From: Rattus norvegicus
Taxonomy: Eukaryota > Chordata > Mammalia > Rodentia > Muridae
Assembly: GCF_036323735.1 (NCBI RefSeq)
Contig: NC_086023.1
Location: 10,923,001-10,987,000 of the forward strand
DNA: 64,000 bases
Direction of reading: 5' to 3'
This document shows, piece after piece, positions 11,036 through 20,432 of the stretch (positions are counted from its first letter, which is position 1; each line of letters opens with the position of its first letter). The position numbers were made by a program, and so were the translations under genes. The notes beneath the pieces are model-generated. The model was not told the DNA's origin. It saw nothing but the letters and a program-made list of their open reading frames with translations, and did not search any database.

Positions 11036-11238
11036 AAGAATTTATTTTACTTTTAATTATGCATATATCTGTGTCTGGGTATGTTCTGGAGGTACCCAAG
11101 GACTACAGAAGGTGTCTGAGCACCACAGTCTGGAGTTATACCTGGTTGTAAACTGCCTGATGTCAGTGCTGAGACCTGAACTCAGGTCCTTTGCAGGAGC
11201 AGCCAGTGCTTTTAAAAGTCAAGCCATGTCCTTGCCCC
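11036..11238 (-). mobile_element. B3-type SINE
   Basis: Antisense tRNA-derived SINE: 'gaatttattttac' tail side, 'ctgaactcaggtcctttgca' and 'ggagcagccagtgctttt' head side. The body differs from B2 as expected for B3. Confidence 0.7.
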
Positions 11239-11333
11239 TCTCTTTTTTGAGGTAATAGACAACACCCCCCAAATACACACACCCCCCCTTCTTCCAGTAA
11301 TACTGGCCAAGTGCTCTCCTGCTGAGGTACAGC

Positions 11334-11488
11334 CCAATTTCCTTCCGAGACTCAGGTCTGTTTAGCCTGAGCTAACCCTGGAACTCATTACTTAGCTTAG
11401 GTAGGCCTCATATTTGCAGTGATCTTCTCCCTCTGCCTCCTGAGTGCTGGGATTGGGATTGCAGGTGTGAGCCACAACCCCTGCCTCC
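11334..11488 (-). mobile_element. Diverged B1 SINE
   Basis: Antisense B1 with 'ctccctctgcctcctgagtg', 'ctgggattgggattgcaggt' and 'gagccacaa'. Confidence 0.7.
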
Positions 11489-11528
11489 CTCTTTCTTGAT
11501 TCACTGAAACACAAAGGCATATAACTGA

Positions 11529-11708
11529 GGGCTGGAGAGGTGGCTCAGCGGTGAAGAGCACTGACTTCCAGAGGTCCTGAGTTCAATTCCTGGTGGCTCA
11601 CAACCATCTGTAATGGGATCTGATGCCCTCTTCTGGTGTGTCTGAAGACAGCTATAGTGTACTCATTAACACAATATAACACAGCACAAAAGATTTAGAC
11701 TTAAAAAA
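11529..11708 (+). mobile_element. B2 SINE
   Basis: B2 head 'gggctggagaggtggctcag' with two small internal deletions, intact 'ccctcttctggtgtgtctga' and A-rich tail. Confidence 0.92.
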
Positions 11709-12180
11709 AGGAAGCGAGTCCCTCGTGCAGGCAAGGTGTAGGCAGCCTAGAGGAGGAGGAGATGAGGAAGAGAAAACACTGTTCATCCAGCCTGGCGCTC
11801 AGGAAACTGCAAAGAAAGACAGAAGTAGGACCAGGTACCAGAGGAGACATCGTTGGCTCTGTCCAGCCTCTGAAAGGAAGAGATGGAGGAGAAGAAAGAG
11901 GAAAAGCTGTGTCCTTTTGAGTCAGGATTTAGAAAGGCTCAGTCTCATTAGAGCTGGACCAGGTGCACCAGCAGCAGGAATTCTGGGGAGGAGACATCTG
12001 AAGGACCCATTTTCCTAAGGTGTAGTCCGGTAGGCAGCTGACTGACTGGCCCAACTGGAATGCTATGTATGTCTCCATCCAGGACAGAGATTCCATTCTT
12101 TTGACCAGAAGGAAATAGATTTGGGTTTTTATTAAAGACCCACTATTCCTCCTGTAACAAGAACACTGAAGAAACCCCTC
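11709..12180. other. No recognised feature
   Basis: Purine-rich sequence with an open plus-strand frame of 97 codons (11725-12018) rich in Arg and Glu. Its composition follows the AGGAGA bias of the DNA, and I do not support it as a gene. Confidence 0.4.
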
Positions 12181-12325
12181 TCCTTTGGTTTTTCAAGATG
12201 GCTTCTTTGTGTAGTCATCTTGAAACTCACTCAATAGAACAACCAACCTCAAATCCAGAGGCTTCTGCTTCTTGATCAAAGTGCTGGGGTCAAAGGCGTG
12301 CTCCATCTCTGCTACTTTTTCTTTT

Positions 12326-12494
12326 TCTAAGATTTATTTATTATTATATATGAGTACGCTGTAGCTTCAGACACACCAGAAGAGGGCATCAGATCCTATT
12401 ACAGATGGTTGTGAGCCACCATATGGTTGCTGGGATTTGAACTCAGGACCTCTGGAAAAGCACTCTTAACCACTGAGCCATCTCTCCAGTCCCA
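12326..12494 (-). mobile_element. B2 SINE
   Basis: Antisense B2 with 'cagacacaccagaagagggc' and 'gccatctctccagtccc'. Confidence 0.94.
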
Positions 12495-12737
12495 CTGCTC
12501 ATTTCTTAACACATTTTCAGTATACAATCTAGTGTTGTCTTTCGTGACAGTGGACATGCACCAAGAAGGCTTGGATGTATTCCAGTCTACAAGTACAATG
12601 TCTTGAACTTGGTCCTCAGCACCACAGAAAACCATTCTTACAGAGGCAAGAAGATCAGGAGTTCAAAATTGTCATTGTTGCATGTCAAGCTCAAGACCTG
12701 CATGGATTAAACATACCCCTGTCTCAAAAATAAGAAG

Positions 12738-12822
12738 AAAACTGAGGAGGAGGAGGAGGAGGAGGAGAAGGAGGAGGAGTGGGGGACAGGAAGGAGGAGA
12801 GGAAAGAGAAGAAAAGGAGTCC
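12738..12822. repeat. GGA-rich purine tract
   Basis: (GGA)n at about 12744-12782 followed by GGAGAGGAAA-type purines. Confidence 0.9.
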
Positions 12823-12885
12823 AGAATGTGATAGTTTGAGATGAGTCAAGAGTACTTAAGATGACTGTATATAATTTAACTCTCT

Positions 12886-13425
12886 TTGATAGTTTGAATA
12901 AGAATGGCTTTCATAGGGGGGTGGAGAGATGGCTCAGCTGTTTAAGAGCACTGACTGCTCTTCCAGAGGTCCTGAGTTCAATTCCCAGCAACCACAACCA
13001 TCTATAATGGGATCTGATACCCTCTTCTGGTGTATCTGAAAACAGAGATGGTGTACTCATATACATAATATAAATCAATAAATCTTAAAAAGAATGGCTT
13101 TCATAGGCACATAGATTTGAATGCTTGGTCAGCAGGGCAGTGTCACTATTTGAAAGGATTAGGGAGTTGTGGTCTTTTTGGACAATGAGTTTTGTCTCTG
13201 AGGTTTCAGAAGGTCACGCCAACTCCAGAGTCTTTTTTTCTCTCCTGCTGCCTGTGAATCCAGATGTAGAACTCTTAGTTCCTTCTCCTGTGTGCTGCCT
13301 GCTCCCTGCCAAGCTAACAATGAACTAAACCTTTGAAAGTGGGCCCCAATGAAATGCTTTCCTTTGTAAGAGTTGTCTCCTCAGTCATGGTGTTTCTTCA
13401 GGGCAAGAGAACATTGACACCCATC
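12886..13425 (+). repeat. Rodent medium-reiteration repeat, type 2, split by B2
   Basis: Landmarks 'aataagaatggctttcatag', 'gaatgcttggtcag', 'gaactcttagttccttctcc' and 'agttgtctcctcagtcatgg'. Other copies lie at 43405, 53985 and 54885. A B2 interrupts it and duplicates AGAATGGCTTTCATAGG. Confidence 0.75.
12918..13091 (+). mobile_element. B2 SINE inside type-2 repeat
   Basis: B2 with a 10-bp loss in the 'accacatggtggctcacaac' region and an AATAAATCTTAAAAAG tail. The 17-bp flanking duplication AGAATGGCTTTCATAGG dates it after its host repeat. Confidence 0.95.
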
Positions 13426-13641
13426 GAATAGCAGAAAGTCTTACATTTTTTCAGATCATACTGATGGTTACTGCTTTGTGGGCTACAGACCCTCAATAAA
13501 AATTTACTGCTGAGAGCTGGTATAGCTCCCTGCCATCACAGCACTTGGGAGGTGGGGCAGAAGGACCAAGAGTTCAAGATCAATCTTAGCTGTGTGCGCC
13601 TTAAACAAAAAAAAACAAAGCAAAGCAAAAATAAAAACAAC

Positions 13642-13745
13642 TTTTTTTTGAGAATATGTAGTTTTGGCTTAGAACTCACTACATAGATTGGGCAGACCTC
13701 CAACTCAGAGATCTCCCTGCCTGCCTCTTGAGTGCTTTGTAGGAT
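13642..13745 (-). mobile_element. B1 SINE fragment
   Basis: T-run followed by antisense B1 text ('ggcttagaactcactacata', 'gagatctccctgcctgcctc'). A second, plus-strand B1-like fragment lies just upstream at about 13510-13615. Confidence 0.65.
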
Positions 13746-13857
13746 TTTTAATTGGCAGAGAAAACAAAGCCCATTAAGAGCCCTAGATGGTAACAAGTGG
13801 GATGGTGCAGGGTACCTAGGTCCGTATTCTGCAGGGGATGGGTGGGGAGAAAAACCC

Positions 13858-14213
13858 ACTGGGGCAGCTGTGCATGCATAGCAGAGAACAGACTGGGGCA
13901 GCTGTGCATGCATAGCAGAGAACAGACTGGGGCAGCTGTGCATGCATAGCAGAGAACACACTGGGGCAGCTGTGCATGCATAGAAGAGAACAGACTGGGG
14001 CAGCTGTGCATGCATAGCAGAGAACAGACTGGGGCAGCTGTGCATGCATAGAAGAGAACAGACTGGGGCAGCTGTGCATGCATAGCAGAGAACAGACTGG
14101 GGCAGCTGTGCATGCATAGAAGAGAACAGACTGGGGCAGCTGTGCATGCATATAAAAGAACAGACTGGGGCAGCTGTGCATGCATAGAAGAGAACAGACT
14201 GGGGCAGCTGTGC
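13858..14213. repeat. 34-bp minisatellite, left half
   Basis: About 10.5 tandem copies of a 34-bp unit containing GGGGCAGCTGTGCATGCATA. Units differ mainly at one site (ATAGCAGAG or ATAGAAGAG), giving the left-to-right order C,C,C,A,C,A,C,A,variant,A. The array continues at 21360 on the far side of a provirus. The last six bases (14208-14213, CTGTGC) are the left target-site copy. Confidence 0.97.
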
Positions 14214-14242
14214 TGCACGGAGCCATATTGGATTTGGGCTAG
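14214..14242 (+). repeat. Residual 5' LTR start
   Basis: Twenty-nine bases matching the start of the LTR at 20876 except for one missing G in a G-run. It is joined directly to inverted pol sequence at a GCTAG, where LTR and pol overlap, suggesting microhomology at the join. Confidence 0.9.
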
Positions 14243-14841
14243 TTTTTGAGTTTCCTGTAAACAAGCAGAGGAAACCAAGATATCATCTATGTAATGAATG
14301 ATGTAAGCAGAGGGGAAATGCAGCCTTATTGGATCTATAGTTTGGGCCACATACCTTTGACATAGGGTGGGGCTATTAGCCATCCCCTGTGGTAACACTC
14401 GCCACTGAAAGCGGGGATTAGGGCCCACATGGTTAATGACAGGGATAGAAAAGGCAAAGCGGGCACAATCCTCCGGATGAAGGGGAATAGAAAAGAAACA
14501 ATCTTTTATATCAATGACTATTTTATAAAAGTCTCTAGGAATAGCTATTGGAGAAGGCAAGCCAGGTTGTAGGGCCCCCATAGGGACCATAGTTTTATTA
14601 ACCGCTCTAAGGTCTTGTAACAATCTCCAAGAACCATTTTTCTTTTTTATGACAAAAATAGGGGTGTTCCAAGGCGAAGTGGACTGTTCAAGGTGCCCTT
14701 GTAATAATTGTTCCTGCACCAACTGTAGGGCCGCTTGAACCTTTTCTTGAGGCATGGACCACTGATCGATCCAGACTGGATCATTTGACTTCCAAGATAT
14801 TTTATCAGCCTGGAGTGCAGGAGGAACAGCGGTCTCTATGA
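14243..14841 (-). pseudogene. pol: Retroviral pol: RT N-terminal half
   Basis: The frame encodes the fingers and palm of a reverse transcriptase: 'VIKKKNGSWRLLQDLR', 'IDIKDCFFSIPL' with the first catalytic Asp, 'LPQGMANSPTLCQ' and the active-site YIDD. It follows pro in the -1 frame, as in betaretroviruses, and starts at the T-run that ends pro. The frame is open to the breakpoint, where RT stops just after 'ETQKL' and reading runs through LTR bases into the minisatellite, making a 335-codon chimeric open frame (13748-14755). Thumb, RNase H and integrase are not downstream here but lie in a separate inverted block at 17191-18477. It is not a functional polymerase. Confidence 0.9.
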
Positions 14842-15732
14842 AAAAAGGTCTGCTCCTAAACCTCCTCTATCTGTTTTGGGCGTGGGAGTCAAGGGTTCTG
14901 TGATTCCCTGTTCATTTCTACCTAATCCTTTTCCAGGGAGGAATCCTGTGCTTAACATTTGGTTAGTAATGACCTCATTGGGACTACACATCATCACCCC
15001 CATCTGGGAAAGAATATCCCTTCCCCAGAGGTTAACAGGGAGTCCAGAAACTACAAATGGCCTAACTGTGCCTGTATTATTCTCTTTATCTTTCCAGGTC
15101 AGGAGCTTTGAACTTTGGAGTGTATCCTGTGTTTGACCTATCCCTTTTAAATGTGTGGCAGTAGCCTTAAGGGGCCAGGTTGAGGGCCAGTGTCTAGAGG
15201 AGAGCACTGTTGTATCCGCCCCTGTATCTAAAAGGCCCTGAAATTGTTTGCCATCAAGCCAAAGAGACATCATGGGTCTTTCATCAGTTAATTTTTGCAC
15301 CCAATAAACATCTGAAGAGCCAGGGGAGGAAGAACCACGCCCCTTTACTTTATGAGGGAACTGCCCCATGAAGGGAAGCGGTAAGGCCTGTGCAATGCGT
15401 TGTCTGGCTCTAAGCGTTAAGGGGCCCTGCGTGGCAGTGGCTAGAAATTTTATTTCTCCAGAACAATCAGCATCTATTACAGAGGGAAGGATGACAAGTC
15501 CTTGAAGAGCACTCGAGGCTCGCCCAGTTATTAAGAAAAACATGCCAGGCGGCAGGGGCCCAAACTTTCCAGATTCTATGATAACAGTCCCTTCCTCAGG
15601 GGTTATAATCCTGGTGGTGGAGGAACACAGGTCCACTCCTGTGCTCCCTGCTGTTGCCCGGGATAAGTTGGCGTTGCAGGAGCTTGATGCTGCACTTGGG
15701 GGCGGGTGGTCACCCGTGGATAGGGGCCCCAT
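14836..15732 (-). CDS. pro: Retroviral dUTPase-protease (pro)
   Basis: Open frame of 298 codons from its first Met; the pro frame itself is entered upstream by frameshifting at 15756-15750. The N-terminal part resembles a retroviral dUTPase ('GPLPPGMFFLITGRASS', 'VIDADCSGEIKFL'), the C-terminal part an aspartic protease with the active-site 'LLDTGADTTVLS' and the flap/dimer region ending 'LWGRDILSQMG'. A glycine-rich 'GFLPGKGLGRNEQGI' tail fits a betaretroviral G-patch. Gene order gag-pro-pol in three successive -1 frames is the betaretrovirus plan. The frame is intact, so it still has coding capacity, but it is inverted relative to the only LTR promoter, and expression is doubtful. Confidence 0.9.
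   Translation of the reverse strand: MGPLSTGDHPPPSAASSSCNANLSRATAGSTGVDLCSSTTRIITPEEGTVIIESGKFGPLPPGMFFLITGRASSALQGLVILPSVIDADCSGEIKFLATATQGPLTLRARQRIAQALPLPFMGQFPHKVKGRGSSSPGSSDVYWVQKLTDERPMMSLWLDGKQFQGLLDTGADTTVLSSRHWPSTWPLKATATHLKGIGQTQDTLQSSKLLTWKDKENNTGTVRPFVVSGLPVNLWGRDILSQMGVMMCSPNEVITNQMLSTGFLPGKGLGRNEQGITEPLTPTPKTDRGGLGADLFS
14841..14846 (-). promoter_or_regulatory. Probable pro-pol -1 frameshift run
   Basis: Six T residues directly before the pro stop (minus strand). The pol frame is open through the run, and a one-base backward slip there joins pro to RT. The exact heptamer does not match the textbook X XXY YYZ form, so the site is less certain than the gag-pro one. Confidence 0.55.
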
Positions 15733-17190
15733 TGTGGGGCCCCCCGCTCGTTTCCCTGGACCGCAGGGAGGGTTTGTCCACTAATGTCAGTCTTAGACTG
15801 ACATTCCCTGGCCCAGTGATGGCCTTTCCTGCAGCAGGGACAAACCCTCGGGGCAGTGGGCCATCCAGCAGGGCTGGGGGACTGGCTAGGTTTTAGGATG
15901 TTGCATTCTCTAGCAAAATGACTGGGTTGTCCACATTTGAAACATGTTCTGCCTCTAGGGTGACCAAAATCTCCAGCTCTTTGGAACACAGCCCCAATTG
16001 CCAGGCTGATAGATTTAGATACTTGGTGAGAAAAAGAGTCGACATCCTTGCAAAGTTTAATCATGCCTGGGATATCAAGGTCTTTGGTCTTGCCTCGAAG
16101 TGCGGCTCTACACGCCGAGTTAGCATTTTCGAGAGCAAGCTGTCTAACGAGAAGCCCTTCACTTTCATTTTGACCTAGGATTCTTTCAGCTGCCTCTTGT
16201 AGTCTCCCTACAAATTGAGCATAGGGCTCTTGTGACCCCTGGATTATTTTAGTTAAGGGGGTGGTGAGCGCCCCTGTAGCGGGGACTGCTCTCCAAGCGG
16301 ACAAAGCCGCCTGCTCCGTTTGTGCGAGTACACCGAGTACACCGGGAGACAGCCCCAGCTGTTTTTCCTCAGAGGCAAATGAGCCCCTCCCACATAGCTT
16401 ATCTGCCGTCGAGGAAGCAGATTTACTTAAGGGATTGTTTCTGTTTCTAGCAGCAAGGCTCTCCGCTTTATCAATAAATTCAGATTTCCAAGTCAAATAT
16501 TGTCCTCTAGTGAGGACAGATTGTACTACCTTGGTCCATTCACTAGGGGTCAAATACCCAGACCCCGAAAGTCCTTCTAGGTTAGCCAAGGTAAAGGGGG
16601 CATTCATACCATAATTTTTAACAGCTGAATGTAATTCCTTTATGTGTTTGAGTTTAAGTTTCTTGTATACAGGACACAAGGTCCCACCCTCATCCTGATC
16701 AGGGCTTTCCTCTTCCGAATCTGAGGGTCCCTCCTCATAGTCATTTTCTTCTTCACTTTCTTGTTCCTCATTACGGTTATGATTAGTACTGTCTGGCTCA
16801 AGCTCGTCTCTGGCCGACCTATTTAGTGTTCTAGTACTGTTTAACTCAGACTCATCCCTGGCTTGTCTGGCGCGTGCCCTAGTCATAACTGGGAAAGTTA
16901 GTTTTGGTTGGGGTTTTCTACTGGCCTTAGCTAGCCCTTTTTGGGCATACTGTCCCTTAGTCATGGTCTCTTGTAAATCCTGGATTTCTAGTGTAAGATC
17001 CCCCAATTCCTGCTGTAGGTGTAAGATCTGTTTAAGCCCAGTAATTTGTGCTTGAAGTGCAGTCTTAGTCTGAGTCAGTTCCTCCACTACTGCGACCGGT
17101 AGAGGTGCAGGTGGGGCTGACGATATAGGGGGTAGATAAGGTGGGAGGCAGACAGGCCCAGACCTCTGAGTGAAGAAGATCTGAGTCTTC
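15603..17190 (-). pseudogene. gag: Retroviral gag lacking its N-terminus
   Basis: Reading minus, the gag part follows integrase sequence without a stop in one 643-codon frame that begins at 17534. It contains a Pro-rich region, a coiled-coil-like 'ELTQTKTALQAQITGLKQIL', an acidic stretch, a capsid with a major homology region ('IIQGSQEPYAQFVGRLQEAA'), and a nucleocapsid with two CCHC knuckles, CFKCGQPSHFAREC and CPCCRKGHHWAREC. Two CCHC boxes fit a betaretrovirus. The matrix start and its myristoylation signal are gone: the block begins inside gag, fused to the integrase zinc domain. The frame stays open past the frameshift site and ends 'PPPPGL'. No functional gag precursor can be made. Confidence 0.9.
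15750..15756 (-). promoter_or_regulatory. gag-pro -1 ribosomal frameshift site
   Basis: On the minus strand the heptamer GGGAAAC sits in the gag frame as G GGA AAC, with the first G as the third base of a codon. Slipping back one base enters exactly the frame of the pro open frame (its Met at 15732 is six codons downstream). This heptamer is an established betaretroviral slippery sequence. Downstream GC-rich text could form the stimulatory structure, which I did not fold. Confidence 0.85.
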
Positions 17191-17640
17191 TGTGGCTCAG
17201 GAAGTAGGGTCAGGCAGTTTTTACAATTTTTAACAATTTGTCTGGCTTGTTCTCTAGTAATTTTGTACTTAAGCCACAATGTTTGAGCATTAAGGTGATG
17301 GAGTGAATGTGCCATCTGTGCTTCTTGTAAGGAATCACTAAGAGAAGCAATCATTGTCAGTCTAGTGGCCCTGTCAACTAAATCATTACCTTTGGTTAAA
17401 GGACCGGGCAGATTCGAGTGGGCTCTGATATGGCCCACAAAGAATGGGTTTGGCCGGGCCCTTATGTGTTTTTGTATTTCTGAAAATAGTTTAAAGGTAG
17501 GTGTTGAGGGTTGTATAGTAGAGACAGTCTCCAAGACTCGGAGAGCTCTGACTACATAATAGCTATCAGAAAAAAGGTTAAATGATTGATTTATTAATTT
17601 AAATATTTCTAAAGCACTATAAAGTTCTACTAATTGGGCA
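17191..17640 (-). pseudogene. pol: Retroviral pol: RNase H end and integrase zinc domain
   Basis: From 17640 down, the frame gives RNase H C-terminal text ('QLVELYSALEIF', 'SDSYYVVRAL', 'GHIRAHSNLPGPLTKGN'), then an integrase N-terminal zinc domain with H-x3-H (His76, His80 counted from the Met at 17534) and C-x2-C (Cys104, Cys107). At about residue 115 the integrase sequence ends and gag begins in the same frame, a block junction. The integrase catalytic core is on the opposite strand from 18481. Confidence 0.88.
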
Positions 17641-18477
17641 GAAGCATATGGGGTATGGACAAAAAAAAAACTTGATCTTTAACAACAAAGGAGGCCTTTC
17701 CATTCTTAGATCCATCTATGAAGATAGTTAAGGCATTTGGTATAGGTTTCAGCTGTATAACCTTTGGGAAGACAAAGGGGGTAACATGGAGGAACTGTAA
17801 TAATTTATCTCCTGGTAAATGAGTATCAAATGTTCCCTGATAAATAGACAGCAGGACTGTCCAGTCATCATGTCTGTGCTGCAGCCAAGCAAGCTGCTCC
17901 TGTGAATATGGAGAAATAATAATATCGGGATCGCGGCCAAAATGGCGAGTAGCCAGCTTAAGCCCCAAGAAAATGGTCTGGCAAATTAAGGAGGGATAAG
18001 TAGGAAGTATTTTAGGGGGGGTTGCGGGCAGGTGGATCCACATTAGTGGATGATTATCTTGCCATAGGAGGCCTATGGGTGTAAACCTTGTAGCGAAAAG
18101 GATCAGATACAGTGTCTTGGAGGGGCTGAAATAACCTATGAATTGTTGGCTGTAGCCTGTTCAACCTTTAGTAGGGATTTTTCAGCCTCGGGAGTCAGAA
18201 CCCTAATGGAATTAGGATCAGGGCTACCCTTCAGAATTGCAAATAGAGGTTTTAAATCACCGGTGGTTAGCTTAAGGTAAGGTCTAAGCCAATTAATATC
18301 ACCCAAAAGTTTTTGAAAATCATTTAAGGTATGTAGCTGCGATCTTCTAATTGTTAGCTTTTGAGAATAAATGGATGTAGGTTCTAATTGGAATCCAAGA
18401 AACAAAAAGGGATATTGCGTCTGAATTTTTTCAGGGGCAATGGTGAAACCCCTTTTTTGTAAGGCCAGAACACATTG
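17630..18477 (-). pseudogene. pol: Retroviral pol: RT thumb/connection and RNase H
   Basis: The minus frame starts with 'LALQKRGFTIAPEKIQ', then 'FLGFQLEPTS', 'LNDFQKLLGDINWLRPYL' (thumb and connection) and the RNase H start 'ALTIFIDGSKNG' with its first catalytic Asp. The reading frame is broken by a stop near 18136, a shift between the pieces at 18136 and 18043, and a shift at a ten-base homopolymer (17661-17670). The upstream RT palm lies in another inverted block ending at 14243. At 18477-18481 the block abuts plus-strand integrase core. Confidence 0.88.
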
Positions 18478-18518
18478 GGGTTAATCCCAGGGGCCTTATC
18501 CTGGGAGAAATATGGCAA

Positions 18519-20432
18519 ATGGATGTCACCCATGTCCCATCTTTTGGAAAACTAAAATTTGTACATGTTACCATTGATACCTTTAGTGGGTTCATATGTG
18601 CCTCTGCACACACAGGAGAGGCCACAAAAGATGTTATTGCTCATATGCTCTACACATTTTCTGTTATGGGACAACCCAAAATGCTAAAAACGGATAATGG
18701 GCCTGGCTATGTTAGTCATAAATTTAAACAATTTTGCTCCCAATATGTCTGTCCCGGATCCCACAGAGATCGCTCCCTAAACTATAAGTGTGGATACAGG
18801 GATCAATTCTATTGTGCCTCCTGGGGGTGTGAAACCACAGGAGACGCAAACTGGAAACCTACCTCCTCTTGGGATTATATCACAGTAAAAAAGGGGTGGC
18901 ACAATTCTAACAGAAGCAGTACTCTAACCCAGGAATGCCGGAACACTGAGCCTTCCAAGGGCTGGTGCAACCCTCTTACAATAACTTTTACTGATGCTGG
19001 GAAAAAGATCACCCCAGAAAACTGGCATAGGGGGTTTGAGTGGGGTCTCCGGATGTATGTTGCCAATAGAGACCCCGGAGTAACCTTCAAAATTAGATTA
19101 TTTAAAACCACCCCCAACTTACATAAGGCCTCCATTGGGCCTAACCCTCAATTGCATAGCCAGGGTTCCTTGCCGCCCAGAGTGGTGACTCAGCCCCCCT
19201 TTAACACTTCTAGTCCTCCAACTACCCTTTTTCAGCCCACCATACCTGTTGGGCCAATGTCCCCCACAAGCCTGATTTTATCTGTTCTTAACACCTCAGC
19301 TCTTGCCTTGGTATATCATGAAAAGGAAACAAATACCTCTATTTATGAGGAATGCTGGATGTGTTTTTCAGCTAACCCTCCTTTCTATGAGGGGATAGCC
19401 ACTTTTGGCAACATCACATATACTAATAACACTGGTGGTCTTTCTTGGAACACCATAGAACTCACTATCACAGAAGTCTCAGGGATAGGAAGCTGCCTCC
19501 TCGGGAAGAACATGCTCCTCCCTAAACAATTATTAGAAATATGTAATCATACCATAATCGTTGACAATCAAAATACATATTTACAAGCTCCCAAGTATAC
19601 TTATCTAGCATGTTCCACTGGTCTAACCACATATGTTATAACATCTCAATTTTTAAAGACTAAAGATTACTGTGTGCTGGTTCAATTATTTCCCAGACTC
19701 AGCATACATGAGCCAGAGACTTTTCTTAAATCCTGGGAAAAGGGCTCGGATATGCCTCACAAGGTAAAAAGAGAACCAGTAACTGCCATCACTCTTGCCG
19801 TTCTCCTAGGTCTAGGGGCCGCGGGTGCAGGCACTGGCATCGCTTCCCTCGTTACTTCCCATCAATACTATAACCAGCTTAGTGAAGCCATAGATAAGGA
19901 TATTGCTGAATTAAGAGATGGATCAGCTAACTTAAAAGACTCAGTTGCCTCGTTGTCTGAAGTAGTCTTACAAAATAGAAGAGGCCTAGACTTAATCTTC
20001 CTACAACAAGGAGGACTTTGTGCAGCCTTAAAAGAGGAATGCTGTGTTTATGTAGATAAGACTGGACTTGTAGAAGACAGTCTAAAAAAGGTGAGAGATA
20101 GCCTAGAAAAACGAAGGAGAGAGAGAGAACAACAAGAGTCTTGGTACCAAAACTGGTTTTCTACATCCCCATGGCTCTCTACCTTGTTGCCCTCAATTTT
20201 GGGACCCCTTGTGGGCCTACTTTTGTTGATTTCCTTTGGTCCTTGGGCCTTCCAACGACTTACACGCTTTATTAAATCACAAATAGATTCTGCTTTGCCT
20301 AGAAATTCTGTTTCAGTACATTATCATCGCTTGGAGACCGGAACAGCTGAGGAGAATCAGAGAGACAACGAACAAGATGAGGTGCCTACAACTTATCGGG
20401 AGAGGCTCAATTTCCACAATCTCTTATATTAA
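18519..20432 (+). CDS. env: Integrase core-env fusion frame, gamma-type Env
   Basis: Uninterrupted frame of 637 codons. Residues 1-75 are an integrase core (first Asp in 'WQMDVTH', second in 'KTDNGPGYVS'), and the integrase frame is open upstream to about 18481. From residue 76 it changes to a gammaretrovirus-type surface protein missing its signal peptide and N-terminus. Features: several N-glycosylation sites, a CXXC (CWMC, 279-282), a cleavage motif KVKR (415-418), a Gly/Ala-rich fusion-peptide-like region (about 420-445), an immunosuppressive-like region followed by C-x6-CC (501-509), a membrane segment (about 553-578) and a cytoplasmic tail. The CXXC plus CX6CC pair is the gamma type of covalent SU-TM linkage. 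Without a signal peptide it should not enter the secretory pathway, and the integrase lacks its catalytic Glu. Open frame does not mean a functional protein. Confidence 0.9.
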   Translation: MDVTHVPSFGKLKFVHVTIDTFSGFICASAHTGEATKDVIAHMLYTFSVMGQPKMLKTDNGPGYVSHKFKQFCSQYVCPGSHRDRSLNYKCGYRDQFYCASWGCETTGDANWKPTSSWDYITVKKGWHNSNRSSTLTQECRNTEPSKGWCNPLTITFTDAGKKITPENWHRGFEWGLRMYVANRDPGVTFKIRLFKTTPNLHKASIGPNPQLHSQGSLPPRVVTQPPFNTSSPPTTLFQPTIPVGPMSPTSLILSVLNTSALALVYHEKETNTSIYEECWMCFSANPPFYEGIATFGNITYTNNTGGLSWNTIELTITEVSGIGSCLLGKNMLLPKQLLEICNHTIIVDNQNTYLQAPKYTYLACSTGLTTYVITSQFLKTKDYCVLVQLFPRLSIHEPETFLKSWEKGSDMPHKVKREPVTAITLAVLLGLGAAGAGTGIASLVTSHQYYNQLSEAIDKDIAELRDGSANLKDSVASLSEVVLQNRRGLDLIFLQQGGLCAALKEECCVYVDKTGLVEDSLKKVRDSLEKRRREREQQESWYQNWFSTSPWLSTLLPSILGPLVGLLLLISFGPWAFQRLTRFIKSQIDSALPRNSVSVHYHRLETGTAEENQRDNEQDEVPTTYRERLNFHNLLY

